Assembly (NCBI RefSeq): GCF_003711515.1
Contig: NW_021167079.1
Location: 1,167,471 to 1,231,470 of the forward strand
DNA length: 64,000 nucleotides
Origin: Sodiomyces alkalinus F11
Lineage: Eukaryota > Ascomycota > Sordariomycetes > Glomerellales > Plectosphaerellaceae
Reading direction: 5' to 3'
Below the pieces are notes generated by a model. That model saw only the letters and a program-made list of their open reading frames with translations. It was not told the DNA's origin and did no database searches. Within the stretch, counting starts at the first letter, position 1; each line of letters starts with the position of its first letter. Of this stretch, positions 22,462 through 34,359 are shown in pieces. The position numbers were made by a program, and so were the translations under genes.

Positions 22462-24523
22462 GTGACCCGGATGGCGTCAAGCTACCAATCTCTTTCCACC
22501 CGCCCGCGAGGGGAGAGGCGAAAGGGTCAACCAAGCCATGGCGAGCCTTCTATGGACGAGTCAGACATGGAGAAGTTGCAGCTTGATACGACCCTTCGTT
22601 CTGTGCGGCCTAAGCGCCGCAAGAGGACTCACACTGACGCGTCTGCGACATCCGTCACGCCGCGTTTGAAAGTGTCGCCTGAATCAGTCCCCATCGCAGA
22701 TAAAGCCGAAACTCCTTTCACCGTTGCCAGCCTCGAAGTTCCCGATATCTGGGCCGATGTCTTTATGGTCCTTTACCACCAGAATGACACCGACGGCTTA
22801 GCCGCGTGTGCGCGTCTCAGACACAGCATCGGCATCTTCGCGATTCGCCTCTTGTATAGGTAAGCATCACTTGACGTATATTTCTCCTTGTCGCCTTCCA
22901 GCCCTTGCCGACCTGTTCTGGCCACTTATTCTTTCCGAAAATCACGCGGGCACTAACAGGCCATGACCAACGTTTTTCAGAGACTTGACCATGGAGCTGA
23001 CCTGGACCGATTTGCGCCGAGCGAAGCGGGCGTTGTCTATCCTACGATCCGTCAATGGAACCACCATATACCCGTACAGCCTATATGCCCGCTACATATC
23101 CGTTGAAGACATGGCAGATGCCTTCACTCTCCAGGTAGCTGATGTCGATGAGTTCTTCCGGACGATCCAGCCAGTCAACATACCGCCGAACGCGAGAGAC
23201 TTGCGCTTGGATCATGAACCGTCCATGGTATCCGTGTTCATTAGCATCTTCATTCAGCATCACGTCAAGCATTTCCCTGTCGTGCGTCATCTGTCGACCT
23301 CGTCCTGCAACCTCCTCATCCCTCTGCCTGTCGTTTTCGAGGGCCTTGAGGAGCTTACGATTTCATCACTCCATGCCACTGATTATCTGGGCCGTCTGGC
23401 CCGCCACGGGTGCCCCAAGCTTCATACGGTGTACATAACCCTACCCATTGGGGCCTACTCGTCAGAATATTCTCCCCATCTTCGACACCCTGGCCCCGGT
23501 TGCCGAATCGGCGGCTTCGTTAGTGAGCTCCGTCCGAACACTCTGAAGCGCTTCCATCTTAAATTTATCAACGACAAGCATGACGTTCTCGGCCCCATTC
23601 TCGGCCACACTCCTCCAGAGGGCGGGCTGAGAAGTATTGACGGCGAACCAATCTTGAAGTCGCTCCGGCGACACAAGCTCGAGTCTCTGCGCCTCGTCCG
23701 AATGCCAAACTCTGCCTATGTGCACCTGGCTATGTACACGGAGGCGTGTGATTCGCTCCAAGAGCTCGATATCGCGTTCCCCGACCATTGTTGGGGCAAC
23801 GTCGGGGGGGGGACGGTTCCCGCAGCAAGCACCGAGCCGATGGCGCTCTGGCTCCGGAAGTGCACGAAACTTCGCAGCATCAAATGGACCTCTCTGGAAG
23901 GCGGAAGACCCAGTTCGCTCGGAACCTGGACCTGGACTAATCTGCTCGCCGAAGTGTTCAGCAAGCCCTTGCCATACACCCAGCTTCGTGAGCTCGGCCT
24001 CAAGCTTCGTTTCGCGAAAAACAGGGCGTACTGCGCTCTTGCGAACCTCAAGGACTTGGAGTCTCTTCAAATAACTGTTGACCCGTCACTGGTACCTGCT
24101 CCTCGAGGTCGTATAAAAGAGCTCAGGATGGAAGCACCGAGACAGCTCACATCCTCTATTCAAGATCTTAGGAAGCTGCAGAATCTATACATAGACGACG
24201 GTAACTTTCATCTTTCTGACAAGGCCTTTTCCTGGTGCAGACCCAAACCATACGGTGCGTCTGGCCAGTCTGTCAACCTTTTGAGAAGAATGAGGATTAC
24301 ATGCTCCAGTCTGCCGCTGAACGTTGGGTTCTGGAAGTGGGCATCTCACTTTCCCCTCATTGAGGAGCTACATATCAATGGGCCCATCGCAATCACGCCC
24401 CAAGACATTGAACTTTTCATCAAACATACCCAGCGGTGCTACGAGGTGGAGAAGAACCTCCTGGTCGTGCAATCTGGGACTACAATTCATTCATCAAGGG
24501 TCGGATCGGGTCGGTGCAACTAG
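22462..24523 (+). CDS. F-box-like protein with LRR-like repeats
   Basis: Exons 22462-22859 and 22981-24523 join across a 121-nt intron with a CACTAAC branch site, giving 646 residues (643 if the second Met at 22471 is used). The first ~85 residues are basic and disordered. An F-box-like helical block follows at about 88-150: VASLEVPDIWADVFMVLYHQ, then RHSIGIFAIRLLYR and DLTMELTWTDLRRAKRAL; the intron lies inside it and the joint LLYRDLTMEL is smooth. The rest is a series of irregular Leu-rich segments (LRDLRLDHEP, LEELTISSLH, LRELGLKL, LKDLESLQI, IEELHI), as in fungal F-box proteins that recruit substrates to SCF ubiquitin ligases. The F-box itself is divergent, so the E3 role is inferred. 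Confidence 0.78.
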
Positions 24524-25236
24524 TTCCAGGCGGCAAGGCGACGGGTAAAGAGCAGAATTTGCGGCCTGCTGTTAATTCATGGGCATCAAGGTGCTTTATG
24601 GTTTCTTCTGTTGGTTGTAAAATTTGCTGGTTTGCCGAGTTCTTGGGCTGAGTCGAATTATTTGCCGTCTCCGACTCGCATAATATAGCAGACTCACCAA
24701 ACTTAGGGGCAGGTGTCGGTTGGATTATATGGTCTTGTAGCTTCGGATTTGGAGCTGCGCGACGAAGGGAGTGGTGTGCATCATGGTCAGTCAGATAAAA
24801 ACCCTAATACAGTCTCAGTTAAGGCCCTTCATGGCTTGCATCCAGTGCTATCACTGCTATGTATGGCATGACCACCGAGTCAACGTCAGAGGCAATTATT
24901 CCTCGTCGTTGTTTTTACTCGACGGTACTTAGGTAAGCGACACGTATGTGTGGGACGCTGGAAACTGTATTAGTCATCGTAAGAGTTGAGGGGTGTCCGT
25001 TGAGTGCATCGTGCGTACATGCCCCAAAACGGGAAGTACGAAGTCCGAACACACCCTCCCGAATGGTACCGGCGTCTCACGGAGACTCATTCGAAGAACG
25101 GGGCGCACGAAAGTTCCTAATTTACTTCGAGACAAGTTCGACCAGATTCGCGAACTTCAAAACGATGCTGTTCGCTCCTCCGCCTATCCATTCATGTAAG
25201 GACGAAATTATTCTCGTCGGCTAAGCCTCAGCCGCA
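24524..25236. other. Intergenic, Rad9 promoter
   Basis: 0.7 kb. It includes GACGGTACTTAGGTAAGC near 24921. Short frames at 24946-25224 have no motif. No gene seen. Confidence 0.5.
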
Positions 25237-27015
25237 ATGGCCGTCCTGAACTTGACTCTCAGTGAGGACGCCGTCGTCGCCCTTCGCGATGCCCTCATCT
25301 GCCTTAATAAGTTCAGCGACGACGTTTCTCTCGAAGCTCAGAAGGACAAGGTTTGTTCCATTCTCGTCCTCGTCATCGAGTCCGACATCCTTAGCAAACC
25401 TTCGAACAAAAGCAATAGAACGGTCTTGCGCTAATGGCTCTGCTCTCTCTTTGCGGCAATGCGTAGCTCATCCTCACTGCTCTTAATTCATCCAAATCTG
25501 CATATGCTTGTTTTTCGTTCTCTGCCACGCGCTTCTGCTCGCGTTATCACTTTGAAGGCAGCTCTCAGAACCATGAAAAATTCTATTGTACCCTCTACAT
25601 CCGAGTGAGTCACCCTCTAATATCCTTCCTCCAACCGTCTCACGAATACCAGCCATGCTCCTTGCCCTTTCTTACTAAGAATGGGGATATAGGCTCTTAT
25701 TTCCATCTTCCGCAGCCGAGTGGGCGGAGATCCGCAGCGTGACCGTGAGAAGGAGACTCTCATTGACCGCTGTGAGGTCGCCATCGAGGATGGACCGGGC
25801 GTCCAAAGCCGCTTCATCGCCAAGCTCGTCTTCCGGAACGGTATCGCCTCCACGCATCGTCTCCCTTTTGAGGTTGTGGTGCCCGTTCACGCCAAGTTCA
25901 ATCGTGAGGAGGCAGTAAATCACTGGACCATCCCATCGAGGACGCTGCGGCAGCTGATGGATCATTTCGGACCCGGCGTGGAGCTTTTGGACGTCAACTC
26001 GGATGGAGAGCATGTCAAATTCACCTGTTTCACCGAAAAGACGGTCAATGGAGACGGTGTGTGCTGAGTCCCATTCCCCACGTTGCTTTGCGTATGGCTG
26101 CAGGTGAAGCTTAGAAACTAGAGAGAGGTGTGCTAACCATTTTTTGTCAGAGGTTCTCAAGAAGCCGCTACGTACATCTATAGCCATCGAGGTTGACGAA
26201 TTCGAGGACCTCAAAATCGAAGACAGCCTCCACATCGTCATCAACGTGCGCGACTTCCGGGCCATTATCCAGCACGCCGGTATTTCCGGTACCAATGTGA
26301 TGGCCCGCTACTCTGGTCCAGCCCGTCCGTTGCAGCTGACCTACCCAGGCGACGCCGTGTCTTGCGAGTTTCTCCTGATGACCGTCGGTGAGCGCACCGC
26401 CAACCCTCCCCATAAAACCAAGAGGGGGAAAAGCGTCAATAGCACAAAGGGGCCACGGCAGCAACAGCTCGAAGCCGCGTCTAGGAGACAGAGTGCTGCG
26501 CCGTCAGAACAGCTCCAGGGTGCCCCGCAACCTCAAGCCTCGGGTCATGCACAGTCCAGACTAGGTGGTGCACAACCGCCTCCGCCCCAGCATCCAATGC
26601 TTTCGGCCGGGTCGAATGTCGGAAGAATGTCAGCGTTTGATCTCCGTCCGTCTCAACGGCCAGCTCCGCCGCCTACTATGCGCTCGGAGGGCCTGTTTGT
26701 AGATGACTACCAGTGGGAGCCAGTTCACGAGGATGACGAGGAAACAGAGGAGAACGCTAGGTTAGAATGGGACCAGAGCGTCCAAACTGTAGGTTTCATC
26801 TTCATCCATCCCCTCCCTAACCTCTCCCTCAAGCTGCCTGTCACTGACACAAATGGTTGCAGGCCGAGCCTACGTCCCGCATGGACCGCACCATGTCCGA
26901 CGCGGACGAAACGAACGAAGCGAACGCAGACGCCACCCAAGCGAGCAGTGTTGGCTTGGAGCCGACGCAGCGTCTTTCAGAAGTGGAGCGTATGGGACTA
27001 TTCTTCCGTGAATAG
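25237..27015 (+). CDS. rad9: DNA-damage checkpoint clamp subunit Rad9
   Basis: Five exons (25237-25350, 25467-25604, 25693-26056, 26151-26788, 26863-27015) splice in phase to 468 residues. The first ~300 residues form the PCNA-like ring fold: start MAVLNLTLSEDAVVALRDAL, then ILTALNSSKSAYACFSFS, FYCTLYIRALISIFR, CEVAIEDGPG and FLLMTVGE, as in fungal Rad9. The remaining ~170 residues are a disordered tail rich in Gln, Pro and Ser, ending in the block PTQRLSEVERMGLFFRE. With Rad1 and Hus1 it makes the 9-1-1 clamp loaded at damaged DNA, and the tail recruits TopBP1/Cut5-type activators of the ATR kinase. The 3' end faces the RCC1-like gene 104 bp away. Confidence 0.92.
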
Positions 27016-27119
27016 ACTGGGAGAAGCAGGGTGACATCGATCCCACCACACTATTGTTCTCTGCTGGGAATTTCGATGGCCAATGGGACAGCATATCCCC
27101 ATCCGATTCGACTGGATGT

Positions 27120-28220
27120 TCAACCAGTCGTAATGTTGACCCAGCTTGTTGCACAGCCAGCACCAATGCCTGTAATATTAGAACCGGACGGAATGAATTT
27201 TGAAGAGGCAATGACATTCCAGCGGCCCTTGACATTGTTGTTTTCCGCTTGCGGTCCGCAGTTGCCGTGTTCTCCCCAGCCCCAAGACAATACGTCGCCG
27301 TCATCGGTCAAAGCTACGACATGCTCGCTTCCGATAGCAATTCTGGAGAGCTTGGGCAGATTCGGCGGCGAAAGCTGTCCGTGGTCATCCCGGCCCCAGG
27401 ACAGGAGTGACCCATTTTGATTCAAGACGTACACATTGCTCCAGCCGGCTCCGACGTCCTTCCACCCTGGAACTTGTGGCGGTGCCGACGACCGAACGTG
27501 CCATTTGTCTGACCCCAGGGTTTCCAGGCGACCCGTTTCGGGCTCGCCGAACAAGCACGTAAATTCCCGGCCGCACACGGCTCGCACGATCTTGAAATCG
27601 ATTCCCTCGACCTTCCTGGGCGTATAAATGATACCCTCAGGGCTACCGGCCTGGCCCTTGCGTCCGTTGCCCCATGAATATGCATCCCCATTGTTTAGTA
27701 CAGCAACCACGTGTCCCATGCAAGCCGCGAGATCCACAACTTCGGTTCCTGGGGGTGGAAAGTCCTTGAAGCGCGTGGCGGAAGGCGAGCGAACAAGCGA
27801 CTCCCCATGACCCAACTCGCCTTTCCCACCGGAACCAAAGCTGTACAGCTCGGTGAATTTACCCTGGCCATCCCGCTTGGCAATGAATGTCGCTTCCCAA
27901 GTGGCCGCGATCAGTGCCACGTCTTTCGTGCCGGTAGCTACATCGTCTTCTTTCGCGAGCTGGACGGGTTGAAAGACGAGTTCATTGGTCAAAGCGGATG
28001 ATGTAAGACCACAAGCGCCAGAGCTAGGATCACCGCTCCAGTAGAGTTTTCCATCTGCGGTAAGAATAATGGTGTGGTTTCCACCGGCTGCTATCTTGGA
28101 CACGGGTGAGGCCGGGGACTCTGGGTGGAATATGACCTGTTTGGGGACCGAAACATCTTCTTTGTGGGATATTCCGAGCTGACCTGAGCCGTTCGACCCA
28201 AGAGTAAATAATACGGACAT
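27120..28220 (-). CDS. RCC1-repeat protein, Ats1-like
   Basis: A single 366-residue frame with no intron. Repeats of the RCC1 beta-propeller are clear: TLGSNGSGQLG (6-16), IAAGGNHTIILTADGKLYWSG, SFGSGGKGELGHG, LAACMGHVVAVLNNGDAYSW, SWGRDDHGQLS, IAIGSEHVVALTDDGDVLSW and GWGEHGNCG. The whole protein is a lone propeller, like yeast Ats1 and related small fungal RCC1 proteins. Ats1 works with Nap1 and in the Kti11/diphthamide-tRNA modification context; here only the fold is certain. It starts 64 bp from the edge of the copia retroelement, so its promoter has been displaced or replaced. Confidence 0.88.
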   Translation of the reverse strand: MSVLFTLGSNGSGQLGISHKEDVSVPKQVIFHPESPASPVSKIAAGGNHTIILTADGKLYWSGDPSSGACGLTSSALTNELVFQPVQLAKEDDVATGTKDVALIAATWEATFIAKRDGQGKFTELYSFGSGGKGELGHGESLVRSPSATRFKDFPPPGTEVVDLAACMGHVVAVLNNGDAYSWGNGRKGQAGSPEGIIYTPRKVEGIDFKIVRAVCGREFTCLFGEPETGRLETLGSDKWHVRSSAPPQVPGWKDVGAGWSNVYVLNQNGSLLSWGRDDHGQLSPPNLPKLSRIAIGSEHVVALTDDGDVLSWGWGEHGNCGPQAENNNVKGRWNVIASSKFIPSGSNITGIGAGCATSWVNITTG

Positions 28221-28279
28221 TCTTTTAGCGGGAAACCCAGGTTCTTAGGCTTGGAATCATAAGTTGAAGAATAGGCTCA

Positions 28280-28284
28280 GAACT
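28280..28284. repeat. Target-site duplication (left)
   Basis: GAACT directly before the left LTR matches GAACT directly after the right LTR (34355-34359), marking the integration event. Confidence 0.9.
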
Positions 28285-28476
28285 TGTCAGCACACAAATA
28301 AGGTACGCAAAAGATGTGTGTGTGCATTGAAGAAGAGTAAAAGATACTCTGCGGAAATATCTAACTATAAGGTAAAAGGAGGGGAAATCGATATAGATAT
28401 ATCGGTCGGAAGTACTCTATCCGAGTATATAAATGGCGTAAGTCACACCCCGATAAGTGTGTGGTGGTATCTGACA
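28285..28476 (-). repeat. Left LTR (3' LTR of the element)
   Basis: 192 bp starting TGTCAGCACAC and ending TATCTGACA. It is identical to the right LTR apart from 16 transitions. It keeps its original termini, whereas the right copy's outer TGTCAG has become TATTAG. Confidence 0.93.
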
Positions 28477-28486
28477 CCCCCCCCTT
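28477..28486 (-). other. Polypurine tract of the retroelement
   Basis: On the minus strand AAGGGGGGGG lies directly before the 3' LTR, as expected for the plus-strand priming site of an LTR retrotransposon. Confidence 0.75.
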
Positions 28487-29739
28487 AGAGCTGCTGGATT
28501 AATCCTGACTATTCTGCTTAATTAAAGCCGTAAATCTAGGGTAAAATAGAGGCCTAGATATTAATCCAATAATTAAACGGCTTATTAAAAAGCGCGCTCT
28601 TTTTATGCCTAAAAACGTTAAAAACGTGTAAAAACAGGTAGTTAAATTAACCCTATAATAACGTTAAAACGTTAAAAACAGGTGCCTAAATAATAATCTA
28701 AGCGGCACTAAAATAACAGTTAATCTAGGCTACAGATTATAAACTCAGCACCGCACCTCGTATAAATTACCTTAAGCCCCCTGGCTTAGGACCTTTATTC
28801 CTAATAGATATATAAACGTCTTATATTTCTACGGGGGAAGTACCTTAGTTAGCCTATCGCTGACTATCTCTTAGGTCGAGATCTAGGCGATTAGGACTTT
28901 CTTCTATTAAACGACCTATCGAATCTAAAGGGCGTGGATATCTAGATACTTTAATCTAGATATAACCTAAAGGCCTGGAGCCTTTAAAAGGATCCTCGTT
29001 TAGTTATTATCGTAGTATATCGTTAAATGCTTATTTTTAAAGGTTAAGGTTAGGTCCTTAATTAAACGCCTAATCGCGAATTACTGCCTAGTAGTAGCAG
29101 AAAGGGCTATAAGCTCGGCTTTAGTACTAGAGATCACGACACTTATTTACTTATTTACCTTCTAGTCTATAGAACCCCCGAATAATAGTATAGTATAGCC
29201 TTAGGAGCTATACCAAGTCTCACGGTTATCTCTAAAGGCTATATTAGAAGTATAGTAAAGTGCGTATTATAGGTGGTTTTTACGTGGTCTAAAGTAAAAG
29301 CATAGAGACTTAGTCAAGGCCAGGTACTTTAAACACTTATCTACGGTATCGTGATACTATTTTAATAGGTTAGTATTAAATTCGGTAAGCCTCGAAGCGG
29401 CCTTAGATATGTTAGGCCAGGTCTAATAGGCGGCGTAATTAATAGAACCGACCTTCCGTAGATATAGGTGGATTAATTCTGCAGAGGCTTATTAGTCGGT
29501 AGTAGTTAATTCTAAAACGTTAGGAAAAGGAAGAGGGCTTTTAACCCTACGCCCACTAAAGGGGAAATCTATCCCTAACGCCTTAATCTTTTCAGAGATA
29601 TAGTTCTCGAGCGAAAGCTAAAGCCGACGTTATTAACGATCTCGAACCACTCTAATCCCTAGGAACCACTTAAGTGGGCCGAGGTCCCTTACTTAAAAGT
29701 GCTACTATATCTATTATATAAGGGAATTAGCAGTAGATT

Positions 29740-32260
29740 AATATTCTTTCCTATAGATTAGAATAATATCGTCTATATAGAAGAAGACGATTAGTTCCTT
29801 ACTTTTAAAGACGTAATCGTCTTTAGTCAGTTACTTTAGGTCGTATTTACCTAAAACGGAAGAGAGCTATTCGTGCTATAGTTTAGGGGAGAGCGACGTA
29901 CGCTATATAACGCCCTACGTAGGCGTTATATATTGCGCGAGGGTGGTAGCGATAGCTTTAAAAAAGCCTCGAGGTTACTATTAGATATATCTTTTACTGC
30001 TTAAAGCAGCGGCTACCCGGGTAGATCCTTAACGTAAATCTCTTTGTTAAGGGTGGCGTTAGTGAAGGCGTTAACGGCATTAAGCTAATAAGTCTCCAGG
30101 TCAAAATAGACAGTAATAGCTATTAACGACCTAAAGGTCCTACCGGCAAGGGTGGAAGCGTAAGCGTTAAGGTGGTTTTTAGGCTATTAATCGCCTCGCA
30201 TGTATAGCCTCGCCTTAAACTTACTAACGTACCCCGACGAGTTAACCTTATACTTAAAGACCTATTTAAGGTCTAAGGCACGTTGCCTAGGGCAGCTCTG
30301 CTACTTTAAAGATGCCTATTAACTTAAATGTATCCACCTCTTATACGGCTACCCTAAGCCATTATAGCTTATAGGGGCTCTTTAGTATCTAAGACCAGTT
30401 TAATGGTTCCTTAGGTATCTCGCGGCGTAATAGCGGCTTTTTCGGCTTCTCGAAGGTAAAGTAGGAGACGTAATCGTTATATCTAGAAGGAGGTTAGAGA
30501 TTACGAGTAGGCCGCCCTATAGGGGTAGACGTTAAAGCTAAAGCAGGCGAACGATAGGTTAGTTATTAGGCCTAAATGGTAGTAGTAGTAGTAGGATTAG
30601 ACTTAGCTGCTAAAGATAGGGTTACTGCTTATAGATTAGTTATTTAAGGAGCAGCGGTAGTAGCAGTAGCAGTGGCCTCTTTAATAACGGATTAGTTAGG
30701 TGATAATAATCCTATCCCGACGGCATCGTTAGTAGCCTCGCCTATAGCCTCTTTTAAGGTGGAGGAAGATCCGCTAGTATCGTTAGATTCCTCTTAATTG
30801 CTACGTTTAATTATAGGATCGTTAGGAGGTAGCGAAAAGGGCGTATAAGTAGGCCTTAAAGAAGAAGAGGTTATTAAAAAGGGTAAAATTAGTGCTTTTA
30901 GTGCCGTTATTAAAGAGGAGGGTAAAATAGCAGTTGAAGGGGAAGAAGTAACGGTAGGAATAATAGTAGGTATAACGGTAGGCACTATTCCTGCCGCGGT
31001 AGCCGTTCCACGTAATACCTCTTAATTAGTAACCTATTAGTTTTTAGAGGCGTTTTTAGTGGTTTTTGCGTTAGTGGTGGTTTTTAATCTTTTACCACTA
31101 CCGCCGGCTACCTCTTTAGATCTTAACGATTAAGGCTGTTATTAACGCCTCCTTCTCTCTTATAAAGCCTTTATTATAGAGTTCTCCTGCGTTACTATAG
31201 GTATACCGACATCGATAATATCCGTTATAACGCTAAAAGAATCGTGAATCCCTTAATCTAACGGTAGATTAAGCTCTTTATATAGTTCTAAAGGCATATT
31301 AGGCTCCTCTCCCCTATTTTTATAAAGGACTAACTCGTCGAACACGACGTCCCTTACGCGTAAGATCCTCCCTAATTTTAGCACCTAAATCCGAAAAATA
31401 TTAGTGCCTTCGTAGCCGAGTAAATAACCGATATATACCCTCGGTATAAGCTTTTCGTTCTTATACCTCCCTCGCAGATAGTTAGTAGTTAACGTGTACG
31501 TCTTATAACTATACCTCTTTAGGTGCGTAATTAAGGGATTGGTTCCGGCTATAAAGCTAACAATACCCTCTTTGTATAGCCACGCGTTTAGTGCTCCCTC
31601 GGGGGTTTACTAGCCTAGATCCCTACGTGGAATCCTATTATATAGGTAAGTGGCTACTATAATAATCTCTGGCCATAGATCCTATTAGAAGCCTAAGGTA
31701 TGTGCTAATACCCTCGCGATAGCGAAGATAATATCCCTATACCGTTCGGCATTAGCGTTCTATACGGCTATATAAGGAGCCGATCTTTCTAGCAGGATAC
31801 CAAAGACTAGTTATCTAGCTTCTTCTATAGCGCCCTCTCTCCATCGAGTCTAATCACACTAATAAGTAGCCTATACTACCTCTATAAGAAGAGTTCGAAG
31901 TTAGCTATTAAGGATAGTATATGTTTATACCCTAGTATCGTTCTGGTCACGTTTTTATACGTGCAGGGATCGTGGAATAGGGTAATAGTATCGTCGCTGT
32001 TAGCGGCAGGATCTATAGAAAACAGATCCACGTTAATCCTCTAAAAAGGCCTTATTAGCCTATAGGTAAGTAGACGTCGCGATACTATCCTTTTTACCTT
32101 ACTAATAGCGTAAGCCTCGTAGTCTACCACTAAAGGTGCCGCTCTTTCTTCTTTTAAAGCTATAATACCTCCTACGCACCCTTTTACCAGCTACGCTAGG
32201 CTTAAGGGTTTACGTGCCCTAGCCTCTTATACCATAAACGGGCGTCGGCCACACTTATAG
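29740..32260 (-). pseudogene. Copia pol remnant (integrase to reverse transcriptase)
   Basis: Approximate limits. On the minus strand LWYKRLGHVN (about 32240-32200) matches the GAG-pre-integrase motif LWHRRLGH, with His changed to Tyr as a C-to-T change would do. Further downstream, DYVFKSKELIVFFYIDDIIL (about 29815-29762) is the copia reverse transcriptase catalytic block (usual form YVDD). Many stop codons lie between, so no protein can be made. RNase H should follow toward 29000 but I could not identify it. Confidence 0.75.
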
Positions 32261-34147
32261 GCTTTAGTTCCCTTAAGCTGTTAAAATAGCTCTGTTACTA
32301 TAAGCATTACAGCGTGCTCTTAATCGGTTCAAGGGTATATTAGCCGTTAACGTTAATTAACGGTAGGCAGGTATATCGGTCTATTACTAAGATATCTCTG
32401 CCGGTTATAAAAATAGTATTCTAATCCTTCTATAACCTACGCGTCGCTAGCAGCGTTATAGGATATCTATCCATAAATGCTACGCTCTTTAGTATAAGGG
32501 TATAAGGATATCCTTTTATATCTTTAACCTAAAGACGCAAGGTACCGTACCCCTCTACTAGATTAGAGGTACCGCTACCTATCTAAAATCTAACGATAGT
32601 GGTAGCAGGCTAGAAGTCCTTAAGCAGGTAGCGTTAATTAGTTATATACCTTAAGGACTCCGAATCGATTAGTAACTAATTAAAGAGGTGGTTACTAACC
32701 ACCTATTTAGTCTATAGGAGCGAGAAAACCGATAACAAAGCTACTACTTCTTCTATAAAATTAGAGGCAAAATATATATTGTAAAAGCTATTATCAGAAT
32801 CCTCTTCCCTATTATTAACGAAATTAGATACTTCCTTAGACTAATCTTTCTCTAGTAACTTAGCTTTAGTCTCTTTTACCGTATTTTTTGCCTTATCGAT
32901 ATCCTTTTTAATATACTCCCTAAACCTTTTTTACTTAGAAGCACTCTAGCTCTTAAGAACGCGGTTATAGCGTTCCACTACCTCCTTTATAGGCATAAAG
33001 CCCTTTTAGCGGCGCGTCGGATTAATATTCGAGTAACCACTCCACGGATAGCAGTGGCGTTTAGCTCTTCCTATCTTAACGTAATCGCAGATAAATTCCC
33101 TTACCGAAGAATCCTCTTTTCTCTATTACTGCTGACCTTCCTAATTAATAGGCTACTATCTACTATCTTTATCCTTTCCTAGGAATATCGCCGTATAAAA
33201 CGATAACTCTATAGGCTTCTTATTAAGCCTATAGGGATACCTACAGCGTAACTAAACCGTATATTCGTTTATAATCTCTTCGATAATAGGTTAGTCTTTC
33301 TTATCTTCTCTTAAAATCTCTATAAAACGCGCCTTTAACCACTTTAAAGCTATAGTACCGATAGCCCCCAAAAACGCGTTAAGTTAATTCTCTATAGTAT
33401 TAGAAGATCTAACGCTATAGGTTTTTAAATCTCGGTATAGCGATATAAAGTCCTAAAGCTAGCGCTTATGGGGTATTCTCCGTATATTTTATATATATTC
33501 TTCCTATCTCTTCTTAACTAAGGACTTCTAGGTAGCGTTAATAGGTTTAAGATAGTCCTTTAAGGCGATTAGGATATCTTTAACCTCCTTCTTCCCCGCG
33601 TACTAATCTTTAAGATTAGGATTAACTATCTTCGCGATATAGTCGTGAAAAGTAGCTAAACCTTATTACTATTACTGATATTTATTCTCTTTACGTTCTA
33701 TAGCTTAAACTTACGATCCTAGGTATTATCTTCGTTACCTTCTTCTAGCTCTAGAGGTTCCGAGGATTCGAGCTATTAAGGACATTTAGATTCCTTAAGG
33801 TCTGGATTAATAAGGTTAGAGACCTAGTTAGCGTAGGCTATCTATATAATAGCCTTAATCTAATAACGCTATTCTTTTAGTAAGGTAAGGATCGTATAGT
33901 CTATTATAGGTAACGCTATAGTTAAGGCTATCGTCTAACTAACTAGGACTATAGGGAAATAAACTATCGAAACCGACTATAACGGACCGATTAAATAAGG
34001 AACGATTAAACGAGATAGAATAAGATAGGGGGTTAAAATAAAGTAAGCGGACGTAGCTAATAATACTAAGCTAACCGCTATAGACTTAAGACTATTTTGA
34101 CTGTCTTAAAGCTACAGGATCTATCAGAATAGCTTCGTTTATTAGAA

Positions 34148-34162
34148 CGCTGGGCTTATAAC
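34148..34162 (-). other. Primer-binding site for initiator tRNA-Met half-molecule
   Basis: The plus strand reads CGCTGGGCTTATAAC directly beside the LTR. It equals the anticodon arm of eukaryotic initiator tRNA-Met (CGCTGGGCTCATAAC) except for one C-to-T change. The minus strand is therefore complementary to an internal, not 3'-terminal, part of the tRNA, as known for Drosophila copia. Confidence 0.78.
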
Positions 34163-34354
34163 TATTAGTATATAAATAAGATATGCAAAAGATATATATA
34201 TGCATTAAAGAAGAGTAAAAGATACTCTGCGGAAATATCTAACTATAAGGTAAAAGGAGGGGAAATCGATATAGATACATCGGTCGGAAGTACTCCATCC
34301 GAGTATATAAATAGCGTAAGTCACACCCCGATAAGTGTGTGGTGGCATCTGACA
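34163..34354 (-). repeat. Right LTR (5' LTR of the element)
   Basis: 192 bp, starting TATTAGTATATAAATAAG (mutated from TGTCAGCACACAAATAAG) and ending CATCTGACA. Twelve of the sixteen differences from the left LTR fall in its first 45 bp, next to the primer site. Confidence 0.93.
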
Positions 34355-34359
34355 GAACT
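34355..34359. repeat. Target-site duplication (right)
   Basis: GAACT, matching 28280-28284. Confidence 0.9.

Larger units (their letters stand above)
28285..34354 (-). mobile_element. RIP-degraded Ty1/copia LTR retrotransposon (6,070 bp)
   Basis: Two 192-bp direct LTRs end in inverted TGTCAG..CTGACA and are flanked by a 5-bp duplication. Coding direction is minus: a primer site abuts the right LTR and a polypurine tract abuts the left one. The interior is very AT-rich, unlike the neighbours, and full of TAA/TTA, with no long frame left. Remnants still translate on the minus strand: LWYKRLGHVN near 32200-32240 (GAG-pre-integrase) and the reverse transcriptase core IVFFYIDDIILI near 29755-29795. 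Integrase upstream of reverse transcriptase is the copia order. LTR differences are all transitions, as left by RIP. It is a dead element in a former bidirectional promoter. Confidence 0.93.
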
